DNA of 64,000 bases. Source: Symbiodinium sp. CCMP2592 (taxonomy: Eukaryota; Sar; Dinophyceae; Suessiales; Symbiodiniaceae). Below are positions 44,170 to 56,478 of this stretch, one piece after another; position 1 is the first letter of the stretch, and each line of letters begins with the position of its first letter. The position numbers were made by a program, and so were the translations under genes. The DNA is taken from contig CAJNDT010000128.1 in NCBI GenBank assembly GCA_905221615.1, forward strand, positions 1 to 64,000, written 5' to 3'. The notes under the pieces were generated by a model, which worked only from the letters and a program-made list of their open reading frames with translations, ran no database searches and was not told the DNA's origin.

Positions 44170-47100
44170 CCTAAAGACTCTTTCTGATCGCTTGACATCA
44201 GGGCACGAGAACACTCCACTTTGCCGCAAACTCTTAATGCATGTTAAGACTCTTAGCCAGCATTCCAGCATGGCTGCCACATGTCCAATCCGATCAGCCA
44301 AGCAGCCCCCGCGCAGATGCCCCGCTCCAGTTCGTCCATGCAGCGCGGCCTGGCTCGAAGGAAAACTATCAAGCATCGGCAACCACTCAGAAGCGCCAAC
44401 TTTGAGGTATAAATTGGTAATTACGTACATGCTGTGATGGATCCACGCTGGAAGCGCTTCTTTCAACTGAGGTCCCCGCCACCAGTCGCACTTGCAGTGC
44501 TCGCAGCACCGGAAACACTTTCGAAATGGAACACTGGCCTTGGGATCAGCACGTTAGCCCTGCTGGGCACTTCTGCCAGAACCGTACTACGCGTGGCTGC
44601 AAAGCTGCATTCGGCCCTGGTCGGCCCGGAATCCCCATGGCGTTGGCATCCGTGTGAGAGGCGATGGAGATGAGCCCGGAATGCTGCTTCTCAAGTGCGT
44701 GTTGGCGTGTCTAATCGTTACCACTCAACTTGTACTGAGGAGGCCTCGCTCTGCGGGAGAAAGCAGGAGATCAGGCAGGCAAGATTGCTCTGATGCCGCA
44801 TGCTGCTTGAACTTGACGTGATGCTACCTGATGGCACGTTGTATTTCAGAAGCGGCATTTCTCAAGGCAAATTTCAGAAACCCACGACTTGTTCGCGGTA
44901 CGGTCGCTGCTTCAGCAGGTGCCAGATCGCAAATCACTGCGTGAGGCGACAACTTGTGTGCCCAAAGCTCATCATGCACTTCTAGCTACTACTAGTTGGA
45001 TTGTGCAAACGTGTCCATGCACTGTGGAAATGCCGAGATGGAACGCCTGCAGTCCAAATTCAACCCATCAGGATGAAATCAAAACTTAGAAGACAAGCGG
45101 AATGCATGAATTTGCTTTTCACCCTGTTGGGTCAAGAAATGGGCTCCATCCATCAGGATGAGCCAAGCTATAGTGATAAAATCAATGGCCTGAAGTTCCT
45201 TGCGTGGCCCTCTGCGCTTCGGCGGTTCGCAACTTTGACAAGCTAGGCTCGGCCGTCCGCCGCATTCGCAGGAGCACGTGGCGCAAGTTGCATGAGGCCT
45301 CGCAGAGAGAAGGAAACAAGCGGCGTGGGTGGTTCAACATGGTTAAGCAAGACGACACTGGACGAGCTTTAATTACTTTAATCAACTTATCTTCTGGGAA
45401 GAGGCACAGGATGGCACAGGAACACCGGAGTGCAACTCTGCAGTTTGGCCGCTTGGCCTGGTCCAAGGACGGAGTGTCCGGCAACGAGCAGCTTTGGCTC
45501 TCCTGGGTCCGGGTCTCCTTCACAATCAAAAAGCCTCGCAGGAGGTTGAAAGCGTGCTCGCACTTATCTCGCCGAAGGACGGGCTTCATACGGGCCATGT
45601 CCAGCAGCAGCCTACCACCCTCTCGCAACTTGCTTTTGCACGTGCGGTGGGTTAAGATGAATAACTGGTTTAACTAGATGCTCAGAGGAGAGATTCGACG
45701 GAACGAGCTCAGCATACTATGTGACATTCGGCACAAAGTTGTCGATCTCGAGGCCGCGAGGTCCGTTTGGGGCTCAAGTATTGGCAAGAGCAACAAGAAG
45801 AACATTACTCGCCCACGCTGAGCAACTGTACAAACGACTTGCAGCAGTCCTCGTGGTACAGCTGCGACAAGATGTGCTGCAACTAACCTACACCCTCTGT
45901 GGCCTGCACATAGCCGTGGGCTGAAATCCACTTGGCAGATCTGTCGTCCATTGCCTGCGCCACGCGACGGCTGCATCACACCAACTTTTGGGGGCTTCAA
46001 GGCCTTAGCAAGTGTGGGACGGCTTGCACATTCCAGGCTTCAAGCAGCCCCGAAGAGAGGATCCAGAGCAAGCCACCTGACGTGCAGGAGCGCAGCATGC
46101 CAATTCCGGAAAGGCTTAGCCTCCTGGAGGACACATCACAAGCCGTGCTGTGACGTCGTTCTCCGACGGCTTCGAGGGCACACCACTCTGCTTCGTATTC
46201 CCTCAAAAACATGACACAGACGCTCGAGCTCCGACCCCGGGGCCCGACCGACTGGACCGACTGGCCCCTGGCCTTGGAGGAGGAATGCCTGCGCTGCGTG
46301 CGCCTTCGCAGGCACGTCGCACGTCCAAGCCTTTGAGCGACCGAGACACGCTGTGAAAGTCCGTGAGCGATGGTCACGCTGTGGCAGCGGCCGTGGGCGT
46401 AATGGCCGCAGCCGAGTTGGGCACGGAGACATGGCCTTCGGATGAAATTCCTTAGCCGGATGCTGGACTGTCAAATGCGCAAGTGCTTGCTGGATGCATG
46501 GATAAGCAGGGTGCACCTGAAAGCATCAAGAGAACTCGGAGCTGGGTGCCATGCCTTCCAGACTCACGTGAAGCACTTGCAGATGCTTTTGTCCTGCGAA
46601 TATCTCGGAGTAGGAGGATCGTATCTTGCGCCAGGGCAGCAAAACTATTTTTCGAAAAAGTGGCCCGGGTGTCTGGTCCAAATGCTTGGATGCAAGTTTC
46701 CATCACAACGCCGGTCTGCTTTTGGCCATGGACGGTTCTCAGAGTCCCATGCAGACGACATAACTGCCCATGTGAGATCTTCAGTTACGGACAACATGGC
46801 TTTCAAACTCGGGTTCGCAATGTAGATAAGGGTCCGTTCATCATGCCTCCCCGCTTTGTGCCCGTTGGGATCCGGCTCGAGTGATCATCGAGAAGAAGAA
46901 ATGATTTACGAATCTAAGGGATCCAACCAAAGTCAAAGTCTGTCACAAGCGGACAGGAACAGGATGGAGCAGGCCGGAACAGGTTCCGTGTCAGCAGGCA
47001 ATCATCCTTGTTGCTGTTCTCCGTGTGACTCTCTCCGCTCCCCGGAGAGTGAGGATAATGAGCACGAAGACGACCGTGGCGCGGGCGATGGGACTGACAG

Positions 47101-47395
47101 TGGCACACGCACAGCAAACATGCTGGACCCCGCTTGACCGCCGCTAGACTCTAGTAGACACTGTGTGCCATTGCATGCGCAGGCTTCAAAATTAAGTACA
47201 GGGAGAAGAAAGGACAAAATCTCAGGATGCCAATCCAATTGCATGGCACCAGCACAGGAAGTTAGAAGGCCCATGACTGTGACTCGCCAAGTTCAAGCGA
47301 AAGCAGCCATGCCTTCCACAGCGAGAACAAGGCAGACTGCACCGCGATCACTCCTGAGCCAAGCGCACCATGGAAGCCATATTCCAGAATGATAG
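44170..47395. other. Spacer, only weak coding candidates
   Basis: Overlapping frames at 45182-45628 (minus, 148 codons; MARMKPVLRRDKCEHAFNLL) and 45204-45677 (plus, 157 codons) cannot both be real. The minus frame agrees with local gene direction. Nothing is recognised in 45.7-47.4 kb, which should include the 3' untranslated region of the next gene. Confidence 0.25.
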
Positions 47396-47397
47396 GA

Positions 47398-50300
47398 TCA
47401 CAAGGGGAGTGCCCTGCAGGCTCCCAAAACCATTTTTTGCGGCAGAATTTCTTCCGTGCCGTATGACATTGCCGCGAGCGTATTGCTCGCTTCGCGCAGT
47501 GCTTCAGCTTGAAGCACATCAGCTATGTCTCTCACAAGCACAGCTGATTCGCTGGTTGCAGACATGCATTCTCCTGTCTGCCAGGTCCTACAAACATGGG
47601 AAATCTCATTAGCAAGACTTCCCCCTGGTCTCTGACGACCGTCGCTGAACAGCTTCTTCAAAGCATTCAGCAGATTGCTACATGCCCTACGTCCTCTTTG
47701 CACTTTGCCGTCATCGCCGCTAACCGCAGCTCGAAGCAGGTCGGACAAGCTCTTCAAAAGAAGCACTATGCCGGCATTGTCTGGCAAGCTTTCCCCGTTG
47801 TGCCTGTCTTTCCAGCACCGGCAAACTCTTGCAACTTCGCTCCTGAATTCTTCTCCACGTGAATTCTGCCAAACTAGCTCTTCTAGAGCTACCAGCAAGT
47901 CAATGCAGGCATCACTTTGGAAACAGCTCGAAGTCTGGGCCGAAGCCGAAGCCTTACTCTTAGAGTCACCGTGGTGGGATCGGTCTGAAGCCGAGAAAGC
48001 CTCCGAGCGCTCTCGGTCTCGACGATCGCGACGCTCTGCAGTGTCCCTTTCCTGGTCCTCTCTGTTTTGCCAGGTCTCGAGAATTTCCTGGCAGAGAACC
48101 GTGAAGGAATAACTGCTCAAAGGCATGTCGTCACCTCGCTGCACCAAACTTTGCACTGTGTCTGCTAAATCTCTTACCAAGGCAGCCCCTAAAGAATTTG
48201 GAGGGAATCCTCGAGCTGACAGGTTTCTCGCCCTCCAGCTTCTGCATAAGTTTTCGACATCCTGCGAAAAATTTCGCTGATGCCCGCGGAAGATTCTCTC
48301 CAAATTTTCCATCAGCTCAACAAACAATTCACCACTAGCCAAATCACCAGATGCCTGAGCTTCATGCTGAGCTTCACGCAACGTTCTTGCAAGCTGCTCT
48401 GCAAGCTCTGCTGCCTCATGGATTACAATGTTCACCTTCCTCCTTGGGCTGCTCGAGCAGTCAGGCTGTATCTGAGTGAACTCCGGGGCAACCTGAGAGT
48501 TGCTTGAACGGCCATGTGTCCAACATGTATACACACCAATTGCGGAGCAAAGCAAGCCTGCACCGAAGCCTCCCAGAATCGACGGCACAGCTCTAGCTTG
48601 CAGCGGATCTCCACGACTCTGGGCCGAGGGCGATTGACCGAAGGACACGAACGAGCTTGAGCTTGTCTGTGAAGAAGTGCTTGGAATCTTGGTTGTCGTA
48701 GAAGACCCTGTCGTGGTTGACAAGGATGTGGTGGCTGTGACGGTGCTGCTGGAGGACTGGGTGGAAGTGACACTCGAGGTGGAGGAGCTGGACGTCGTGG
48801 CAGAAGAAGAACTGGAAGACGTCACGGTTGACGTGGATGTGGAAGTGGCTGTCACAGTCGATGAGGATGTTCTGCTAGAGGATTGGGTAGAACTCAAACT
48901 GGAGGTGGAGGAGCTGCTGGACGTCTTGGTGAATGTAGAAGTTGAAGACATCGTGGTTGACGCCGATGTCGAGGTGGATGTGACAGTCCAGGAGGATGTA
49001 CTGCTCGCGCTTCGAGTGGAACTGGAAGTCGAGGACATGCTAGACGTAGTCGATGTTGTGGCAGATGTCGAGGTGGAAGACAAAGAGTTAGTAGAGCTCG
49101 AGGCCGTGGTTGAGGCGGATGTAGTGATGCTTGTGACCGTAGACGAAGATGTGCTGCTGGAGCTTCGGGTGGAAATTGATGTGGAGGAAGTGCTTGACGT
49201 TCTCGTGGAAGTAGGAGTGGAAGACGTGGTGGTTGAGGAAGACGTCGTGGTGGCTGTGAGCGTATGCGAGGATGTGCTGCTGAAGCTTCGTGTGGAACTG
49301 GAGGTGGAAGAAGCGCTGAACGTCTGTGTGGATGTAGAAGTGGAAGATGATGTGGTAGATTCTGATGTAGTGGTAGCTGTGGCAGTAGGTGAAGATGTGC
49401 TGCTGGAGGTGTGGGTAGAGCTGGAGGTGGAAGAGATGCTTGTTGTCTTCGTTGTCGTAGCACTGAAAGACAGTGTGGTCGTTGAGCTCGATGTCGTGGT
49501 TGATGAGGATGTGGTGGTGACTGTGACTGTAGACGAAGATGTGCTGCTGAAGGTCTGGGTGAAACTGGAGGTGACGGAACTACTTGTTGTCTTCGTGGAT
49601 GTAAAAGTTGAAGATGGCGTGCTCGAGGAGGTAGATGCAGTGGTTGATGTGGACGTTGAAATTGTGCTGGAACGCGATGATGAGCTACTGGTATATGTTG
49701 TGGTAAGTGTTGCCGTCAAGGACGTGCTTCTGGAAGATGTCGTTGTTGTGCAGGCATCAACATCTGGAATGGATATGTTGATATCACCATCTTCTGTAAC
49801 ACCTTGGGGCCCAGGCGAGGTGGGGTCAGGCAAGCTCAGAGGACCTAGCAGTACATCAGCCATGTACCCGAAGCTGTTGACCGAACAACCAGAAGGATTA
49901 TGGGGTTTCGCACGATTTGGGCTCTGGCTCACGGCTGCAGGCCTGCGATCGTCAGAACAGTTCGAGCACCTACCTCAAAATCTGACGATAGATTGACGAT
50001 GTTGTTCAGTGCCATTGGCAGCTCCACAGCGGGTGTAGGATTTGCACCATTGAGGTCCTCAGCAAAATAAACTTTCCAGGACCTCAGGTATGTAAAGTCG
50101 GCATCGGCAGGGAGATCAAAAGAAATACTACCACCCAGGAAGCCGCAGCGAGGATCTGAATCGACAAACGTCACATGTTGTTGATCAAAAGGCAATGTGC
50201 TGAAAGACCCACCAATATCATGTAAGGGAATGATGGCGGAGGGAGCAAGCTCTGAAACCAGCTGCCAACTTCCTGAGATAACTGTATGGACTTGCAAGTA

Positions 50301-50648
50301 GCGGGGCGGCGTTGCACCAGGCATTGCAATGATTGCTTGTCGCTGAGTGTCTGCCAGCGTAAAATTTGAGTTAACTTTGGGCAGAGCCCCACCAAATCCT
50401 CCATGGTCCAATTCAGCAAAGGCAGTGAGGTCGAGAGTCGATGGCTCATACGTTGCAGCAGCTGTAATCAAAAAGCGATATCCGTCAACATCTGTTAAAT
50501 CCGAAGGAAGTGTCCAACTGATGGGTCCCGCTAATGTCCCAAAAACTCCGTTCGTGTCCACAAATGCAACATCCGTGACACCACGGTAGGCATCTGCGAC
50601 CACCATGACTGACAGCGTCAGAAGCTGTTGCAAGCATCGACATACCAT
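47398..50648 (-). CDS. Type I membrane protein with Ser/Thr stalk and triple CRxW domain
   Basis: Two frames meet at 49930: 50648-49929 (239 codons) and one open from about 49973 to 47398 (844 codons counted from 49932). They are probably joined by a short intron, with a candidate donor GAG followed by GTAGGT at about 49973, or by a frameshift. First part: signal peptide (MVCRCLQQLLTLSVMVVADA), then two related beta-type repeats (VAFVDTNGVFGTLAGPISW and VTFVDSDPRCGFLGGSISF). Second part: about 350 residues almost purely Ser and Thr, a likely glycosylated stalk. A membrane helix follows (SILGGFGAGLLCSAIGVYTC, about residues 447-470 of the second frame), then about 370 cytoplasmic residues. The tail holds three helical repeats centred on CRSW, CRCW and CRTW (about residues 530-595, 677-735 and 750-815), separated by a charged linker. 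The layout suggests a cell-surface receptor or adhesin. I do not recognise the tail domain. Confidence 0.65.
48690..49750. repeat. Coding minisatellite-like Ser/Thr region
   Basis: Imperfect repeats of roughly 90-100 bp (plus-strand GAxGATGTGCTGCTGGAG and similar) encode TSSSTSSSTxTxT blocks of the stalk. The 439-codon plus-strand frame rich in Val, Glu and Asp over the same bases (48677-49996) is a shadow of this repeat. Confidence 0.75.
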
Positions 50649-50649
50649 T

Positions 50650-53600
50650 TTCGGCTGCCAGGGGCATCATCGAGCTTGCCGTTCCAAAAGCGCCATGTGC
50701 GGCTCTGTCTCAAGCTGTTGCATTAGCCATGACTTGCAGTGCTTTACTGTTACAAAGCTTTGCACCTGTGCCAGCCCTGGGTGTTTCGCTCGCATTGCTG
50801 CGCACCCGCCCATGTTTGAACTTTGTGACAGAAAAGCTGAGAGCAACAAGCAAACAATTGCTTCCCGTGGCAGGGCGAGACTTGAAGTGACGCTGCTGAG
50901 CTGCTCCGACTGTGAAGGCCTCTTAGGGCTGAGCTTTGCTGCTAGGATTTCTGACCACGATGCAGACAAGCCTACCCTCTTGCAGGACTATCGCCGGGAA
51001 GGCTCGTGACATCGTAACACGAGTATCGCAAGTCGTGTCTCAACAGATCTTGCAAGACAGGAAAGCGTTTCAAGTTCGAGCTATATAAGCCAAGCCGCAG
51101 CAAGCCCTCACACCCAGAGAGAGCACCGGACAGGCGTCCTGAGGTTGGAACTTGGCAATTCAGGCCCTCGGAAGATTCATTTCAGCAACCACAGCGACAA
51201 GTCCTGCTCTGTGGGGCAGCGGCAGCCTCTCAGCATGAAGCACCACGAGACCTGCGACCTGTGAGGATGCCTGCCATGTATGCCATGCCTGCCTGACCAA
51301 GCGGTCCCCGAGCAAAAGGCTGCCCGGAAGGGGTCGGACAGCAAGGCAGCCAAGACCAAAGCCACAGAACCTTGGTAAGGCTTGCAAAGAACAAAGTGAC
51401 CGGCCTGAGGAAAACCCGCAGGCAGTCTTCCGATCCGCTCGCTTCGCATAGTCTCCACGCGGAGTCTACTCACGAAACACCGAGTCACACTTCCGAACAG
51501 GTCTACACTTCCTACATTTAAAGTTCGCGAGCAATCAAGCCGACCATCACCGCTGCACTTGCGACCGGAGTGAGTTGTTCAGTAACTATCTCTCTTGTGG
51601 GCCTCCGCCCATTTCATGCTCTACGGCTCTGGCTTCTCAAAGCCTGCTGGAAACACGGACAAGGACACCGCAACCCTTTTATGCAGGAGTGATTTCTTGA
51701 TCTGGATGCGGACCATCGACTCTCAGACCAAGGCTAGCTAGCTAGATCGTGCCGCCATGAGCAGAAGCTCGGAGTGAAGAAGAGGCTCTTCAGCTTCTAG
51801 ACTCCAGACTGAAGCTTCCATGCCCCACATGCTGCATCACGTGTACCGGCCTTGCCGGCCTCGCCAATTCCTGGACTCTGTGCTCTGTCGCTGCTGCCTG
51901 GGAGCAGCTCCTCCGCGGAAGTCTCGTGTGCGGCAGAATCGCGCAGGGCGTAGCGAGCCTGATCGACATAGGAGGCTTAAGGTTGACAACACTCTGCGAA
52001 CATCTTTGTTTGATTCAGAAAGGATGCACCCTGCATCTGGCTTCAAATCGACTCAGGCGCCTCTTCTCTTGAAAATGAAAGCATGTTCATCACAAGTGCG
52101 CAGCAAGTCGTCATGCTCTCGTGCAGAGCACGCTTCCAATGGACGGCTGAGCACCAAACAAAAGGAGTGCGCACCTGGGCATTTCATCACTTGTAGTAGA
52201 ACGGCAGTCGCTGCGAGAAGAATGCTGTTGCGCCAATATCTTCGCAAGTAACTCGTTTACTCCTGACATGGGCGTCAAAAGCATTACGCCACTGAGGTCG
52301 TGGCGACAACAGGACTCTCGCTCCATGCGCGTGCATAGTGGCAGGGGATGCATTGCACAGCCTCCACGCAACGAGGCCTCTCTTCAGTCTCTTCATGCTT
52401 GGCCTTCCCTCGCAAGGTTCTTGACCACTACTACAGGTCTGCCGGAGCAAAAGAGATGAAAAATCTAAGGCTAGGATTTCCGACTTAGGTGATCAGAGAA
52501 GGGGTTCGAGCGAGGGAGCGTGCAACATGACATAGTGTCATGGTGTCAGATTACGGCAGGCAAGCCAACTTTGGCATGGACTGGAAACACTCTACAACTG
52601 CTGCAGCATGGCACCTCGATGCGGATGAAGGTCCCGAAAGGCCAACTTGTATTGAAGTGCGCCTTGCACTGTCGCTGCGACATGCCGGCTGTATCACGGA
52701 TATTCGCACCTTCTCCGGCACCAAGTTATCGGTGCTGTGGAGCCTCCGCTCTTCCACGATGTAGGACACCTGACGGCGTCAGACGGATCTGGGCGACACT
52801 GTAGCGTCGGAAAAGGTCAGGCTCTCAATGCTTGCCTGGTTGCAGTACAATGGCAAGCCTTCTATGCAGGCAGCGGGCCTGATGGTCGACCAGAAGTACT
52901 CGAGACTCGCGCATGGCTGCCGTGACACCCACACCTGGCAATGTGGAGCAAATGTACATCTGTCGGAAAAAACACCCATTTAGAGGGAGAGACAGACAAA
53001 GAGATAGAGAAAGCGGCTTTCAATATTCTCACTCCGGGAAATAGACGAAAAATTCCCCTCGGCTCCTGCCGCAGCAGTCAAAGTTTCCCACAGAGAACCC
53101 CTGTTTCCCTCGCCTCTTAACCCCCTTCTGCAGTGACCGCCCATTCCAAAAAACAAAAGAACTTGCTGTTTTTGTTCGTAACCCCTACGTCTGGGCAACA
53201 ACCTTGAACCGTCCAAAATCTTAATCCCTCCCCCAAGCCCTGCACATGCAGTTAACAGCTAGCATGCACATGCCCTGAACAAGAAAAAGCCAAGGCCACG
53301 AAACCCTCCCTCACCTTGAAACCCCGCAAGCACCGTGCACATCCGTGCACTAAACAAAAAGACCGGATCGGATCAGACAACGACATCGAAATACAGTCCA
53401 GGTTAGCTGCCGCATGCTGCCGCTACGATCTGTGCTCGTCGCAGTGGAGATGCGAAGGTCTGTTCCGCTGATTTCCGTCGATGCCTTAGGGCCTTAGCCT
53501 AAACGAGCCGGTACCAAGGGAGCGCACCGAGCCAGATGACTTGGATGGTCCGCGTGAGACAGCTCACGGCTCGCCAGGGCAGGCGCACGGGCTTGTAGAG

Positions 53601-54735
53601 CTCCTGACGGAGCCGAACTCTGTGCACATCTGTGCAGTGTTCACTTCACGTAGGCCGCGTTTCCTTCGTCTCCCTGGCAGTGAAAGCCCCATTGATCGCA
53701 GATGCCCTTGGCGTAGTGTCTGGCTTCGCTGCATCTGAATCTGCCGCAGGGATTTATGTGATCACCGTGACGCCTCAACCTGTCTGCTACACGCGAAAGT
53801 GATGCGATGTGTGCGCGCCTGATACGTCGTTTTTGACCCCATGTGGTACTTCTGTAGGAGCTTGGGACATCCTCGATCTGACACACTCTCGAGAACACTC
53901 CCTAACATCCAAGTCTCGCTTCCATGGTACTGCGGATCATGATCTCTGCCTCAAACGGCAGGAGCACATGACAGCTGCAACAAAGCGACAGTCGCAGGGC
54001 TGAATCTAGGGAGGAGCAGCCAGGGTGTTAAGTTAGTAGCCTTAGAAATCGCGTTATCATGCATTACATCAGACAGACCACAAACCTGGGTTCGACAACA
54101 CACACGAAAGCCTGATCCGGATGCAGACTGCCACTCCCGATCACTCCCACCAACCACAACACAGTCCCGACAAAACGGCAATAACGATAACAGAGCCAGC
54201 TCATCCTAAGACCGGAAATAGGATTTATTTGCATCATTATTTTGAGTTTTGGCTTGGGGGTTGCTTAAGCCTCGCCACTAGGCAAAACACAAATATCACG
54301 TACCAAAACCAGGAGATATAACTGATATAACGATTAAGACTGAAACACAAATGCCAAGAACAAATCCCTGTCACCGGACATTTCGATAAACACCTGATGA
54401 ACGGAGCAACAGCATTTGTCGGTGGCCTAGTGGGAGGAGCCTCGAGCCTCAATCAAAATGCTCATGTGGGGCAAGGGAGCTCCGGACCACGACGTCTGCA
54501 GGTGGGGGAACTCATACTCATAGACTCATAGTCATTGAAGCGATCGGGGAGACGCGCGCTTTCTCCACTCGAGCCTTCCACTAGACGTGCTTCATGCCAC
54601 ACCGACGGGGATCGACCACCTTTTCGATCGTACGTTCCGTGGATTCGGAATACAGCCGAACGTCTGTCGCAGTACGAACAGGATCGCGCTTGCTAGGGTT
54701 TAGGCTTCAGGGTAACAACGCCAGACAGCTCAAAA
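50650..54735. other. Spacer, nothing recognised
   Basis: About 4 kb without a motif-bearing frame or long repeat. It would include the upstream region of the membrane-protein gene. Confidence 0.4.
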
Positions 54736-54740
54736 CCAAC

Positions 54741-56431
54741 TCAAGAAGAGTCCCCGTACAAAACCCAGCCACGGCAGTGACGGCGAACCGCGGCCAACAG
54801 TACTGTAGCAGATTCGAAGCCAGTTCCGGTGCTTCCCTGAAAACTCACTTGCTGCCCAGACGTCCTTCGGATGTCGTCCATAAGATGCTGGAAGTCTCGC
54901 ACAGTTTCGGCTGCGTCTTCCAGAGTCAACACGCGCGCCGACCCTGAGCCAACGGCGATGCACGTCTCGCAAGCGCAGCGGGCTCTGAATAAGAGCTGCC
55001 AGTGTCTGGAAGGGCAAATCCTTGCGAAACCCTGCCAGCCTGGGAGATCGTACAAGAGCTTGTAGTTTCCATTTGCCATCGTGCCCTCCTGAAGCACTAG
55101 CAGGTACGGTCTGGGAAGTGTACGATTTGTTGGCTCGTTCAAATGTGCTACACCAAGTCTCAATATCCCAGTGGTACTCTGCGGGTAGGCCGGCGGAGTT
55201 GATGTAATGGAAGGGCCCCAAGACGGTGCCTAGCAGGCACCGGCTGCAGCGGCACTACTAGTACCAGTAGGGTCGTAAGGAACATGCGCGTCCTGCCTGC
55301 ACAGTGCTCGAGCCGAATTTCGGCGTCCGACAGCTCGGGCCACTCGCGCATGCGAGTCATCTCCAGGGTTGATGCGAGTCGTGGATCCCTATCTAGCCGC
55401 ATACGAGCAAGAGCCTTGACTTCCAGGTCGCACTCGTGAAGAAGCTCCTGTAAGCCAGCCTCAGCACGACCCAGTGCCATTCCTACGATCGTTGGAAATC
55501 CTAGTCTTAGCAACGCAGTCGAAGCTGACACAAGATGGTCCGAGCCGGGAGTCCATTTCAAGCCGCAGGTAATCTCCGAGCTTCTCCAGTTCCTTTCTCC
55601 TCAATCGTTACAGGCTCTGGGCCAGCGCACGGAGTACCAATCGTACGCACTAAGCACTTAACTGATCACTAAGACAAGTCTCTGCCGCAACGTAAGCCAC
55701 ATGCCAGGGACTTCCTCCCAACGGCGCAAAGCTGCTTGCGCACGCTGGAGTGCGTCTTGAACGATTTGAACCTTGCAGGCACTCTGCAACTTGATTGCTT
55801 TGCCAAGCATAGGCATGGCCCGCCCGGGCAGCCCTTCCGCTGTGCCTTCTCCACCAAAGCCAAGGTGTTTACGGCAGAGAGCACTGTGCCCTTCTTTGCC
55901 ATAGCTATCTCTGCAGGATCTTCTGCTTCTCCAAACACATCCTCGGAATGATCGCTTGCCGTTTGAGCCACAATGAGCCTCCCATTTTCGGATCCTCTTG
56001 GCCACAGGCCACGCTCCCTCAACTCGGCGAATGGACTGAAGGCGGCGGGATAAAGCATGGCGCCATGGCGCTTCTGCGGAGTACGTCCTTTCTCTCCAAG
56101 GAGTTCATCGACTATGCTGGCCTGAAGCCCGGTGCCGCAAGTAGACGACAACAGACGGATTCCCGTACTGCCCTGAAGGACTCGGGGTGGAGCATGCGAT
56201 AGCCTGCAATATTGCCAAAGGACAGGCTACCCTCCTTCGCCTTTTATGAACAAAACGTCCAAGCACATCTTCTCTGGAGGTGTTGTCGCTCTTTGCCACG
56301 AGTCGGATTCGGCTAGCAGATGCTAGCGGCAAACAGTCGCTGTCTGTCCGATTCGCATACATTGCAGAGGCAGGCTCCGTGGAGTCTGCCACGTAAGACT
56401 GCACATGTTGGCCACTGCACCATCCCAAACG

Positions 56432-56478
<47 letters not shown>

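Noticed and set aside
45182..45677. Overlapping plus and minus genes of about 150 codons
   Set aside because: Both frames cannot be real over the same bases, and neither has a recognised motif or splice signals.
48677..49996. A 439-codon plus-strand frame rich in Val, Asp and Glu
   Set aside because: It is the reverse complement of the Ser/Thr-rich stalk repeat. The minus frame continues into a signal peptide, a membrane helix and a structured tail, while this one does not.
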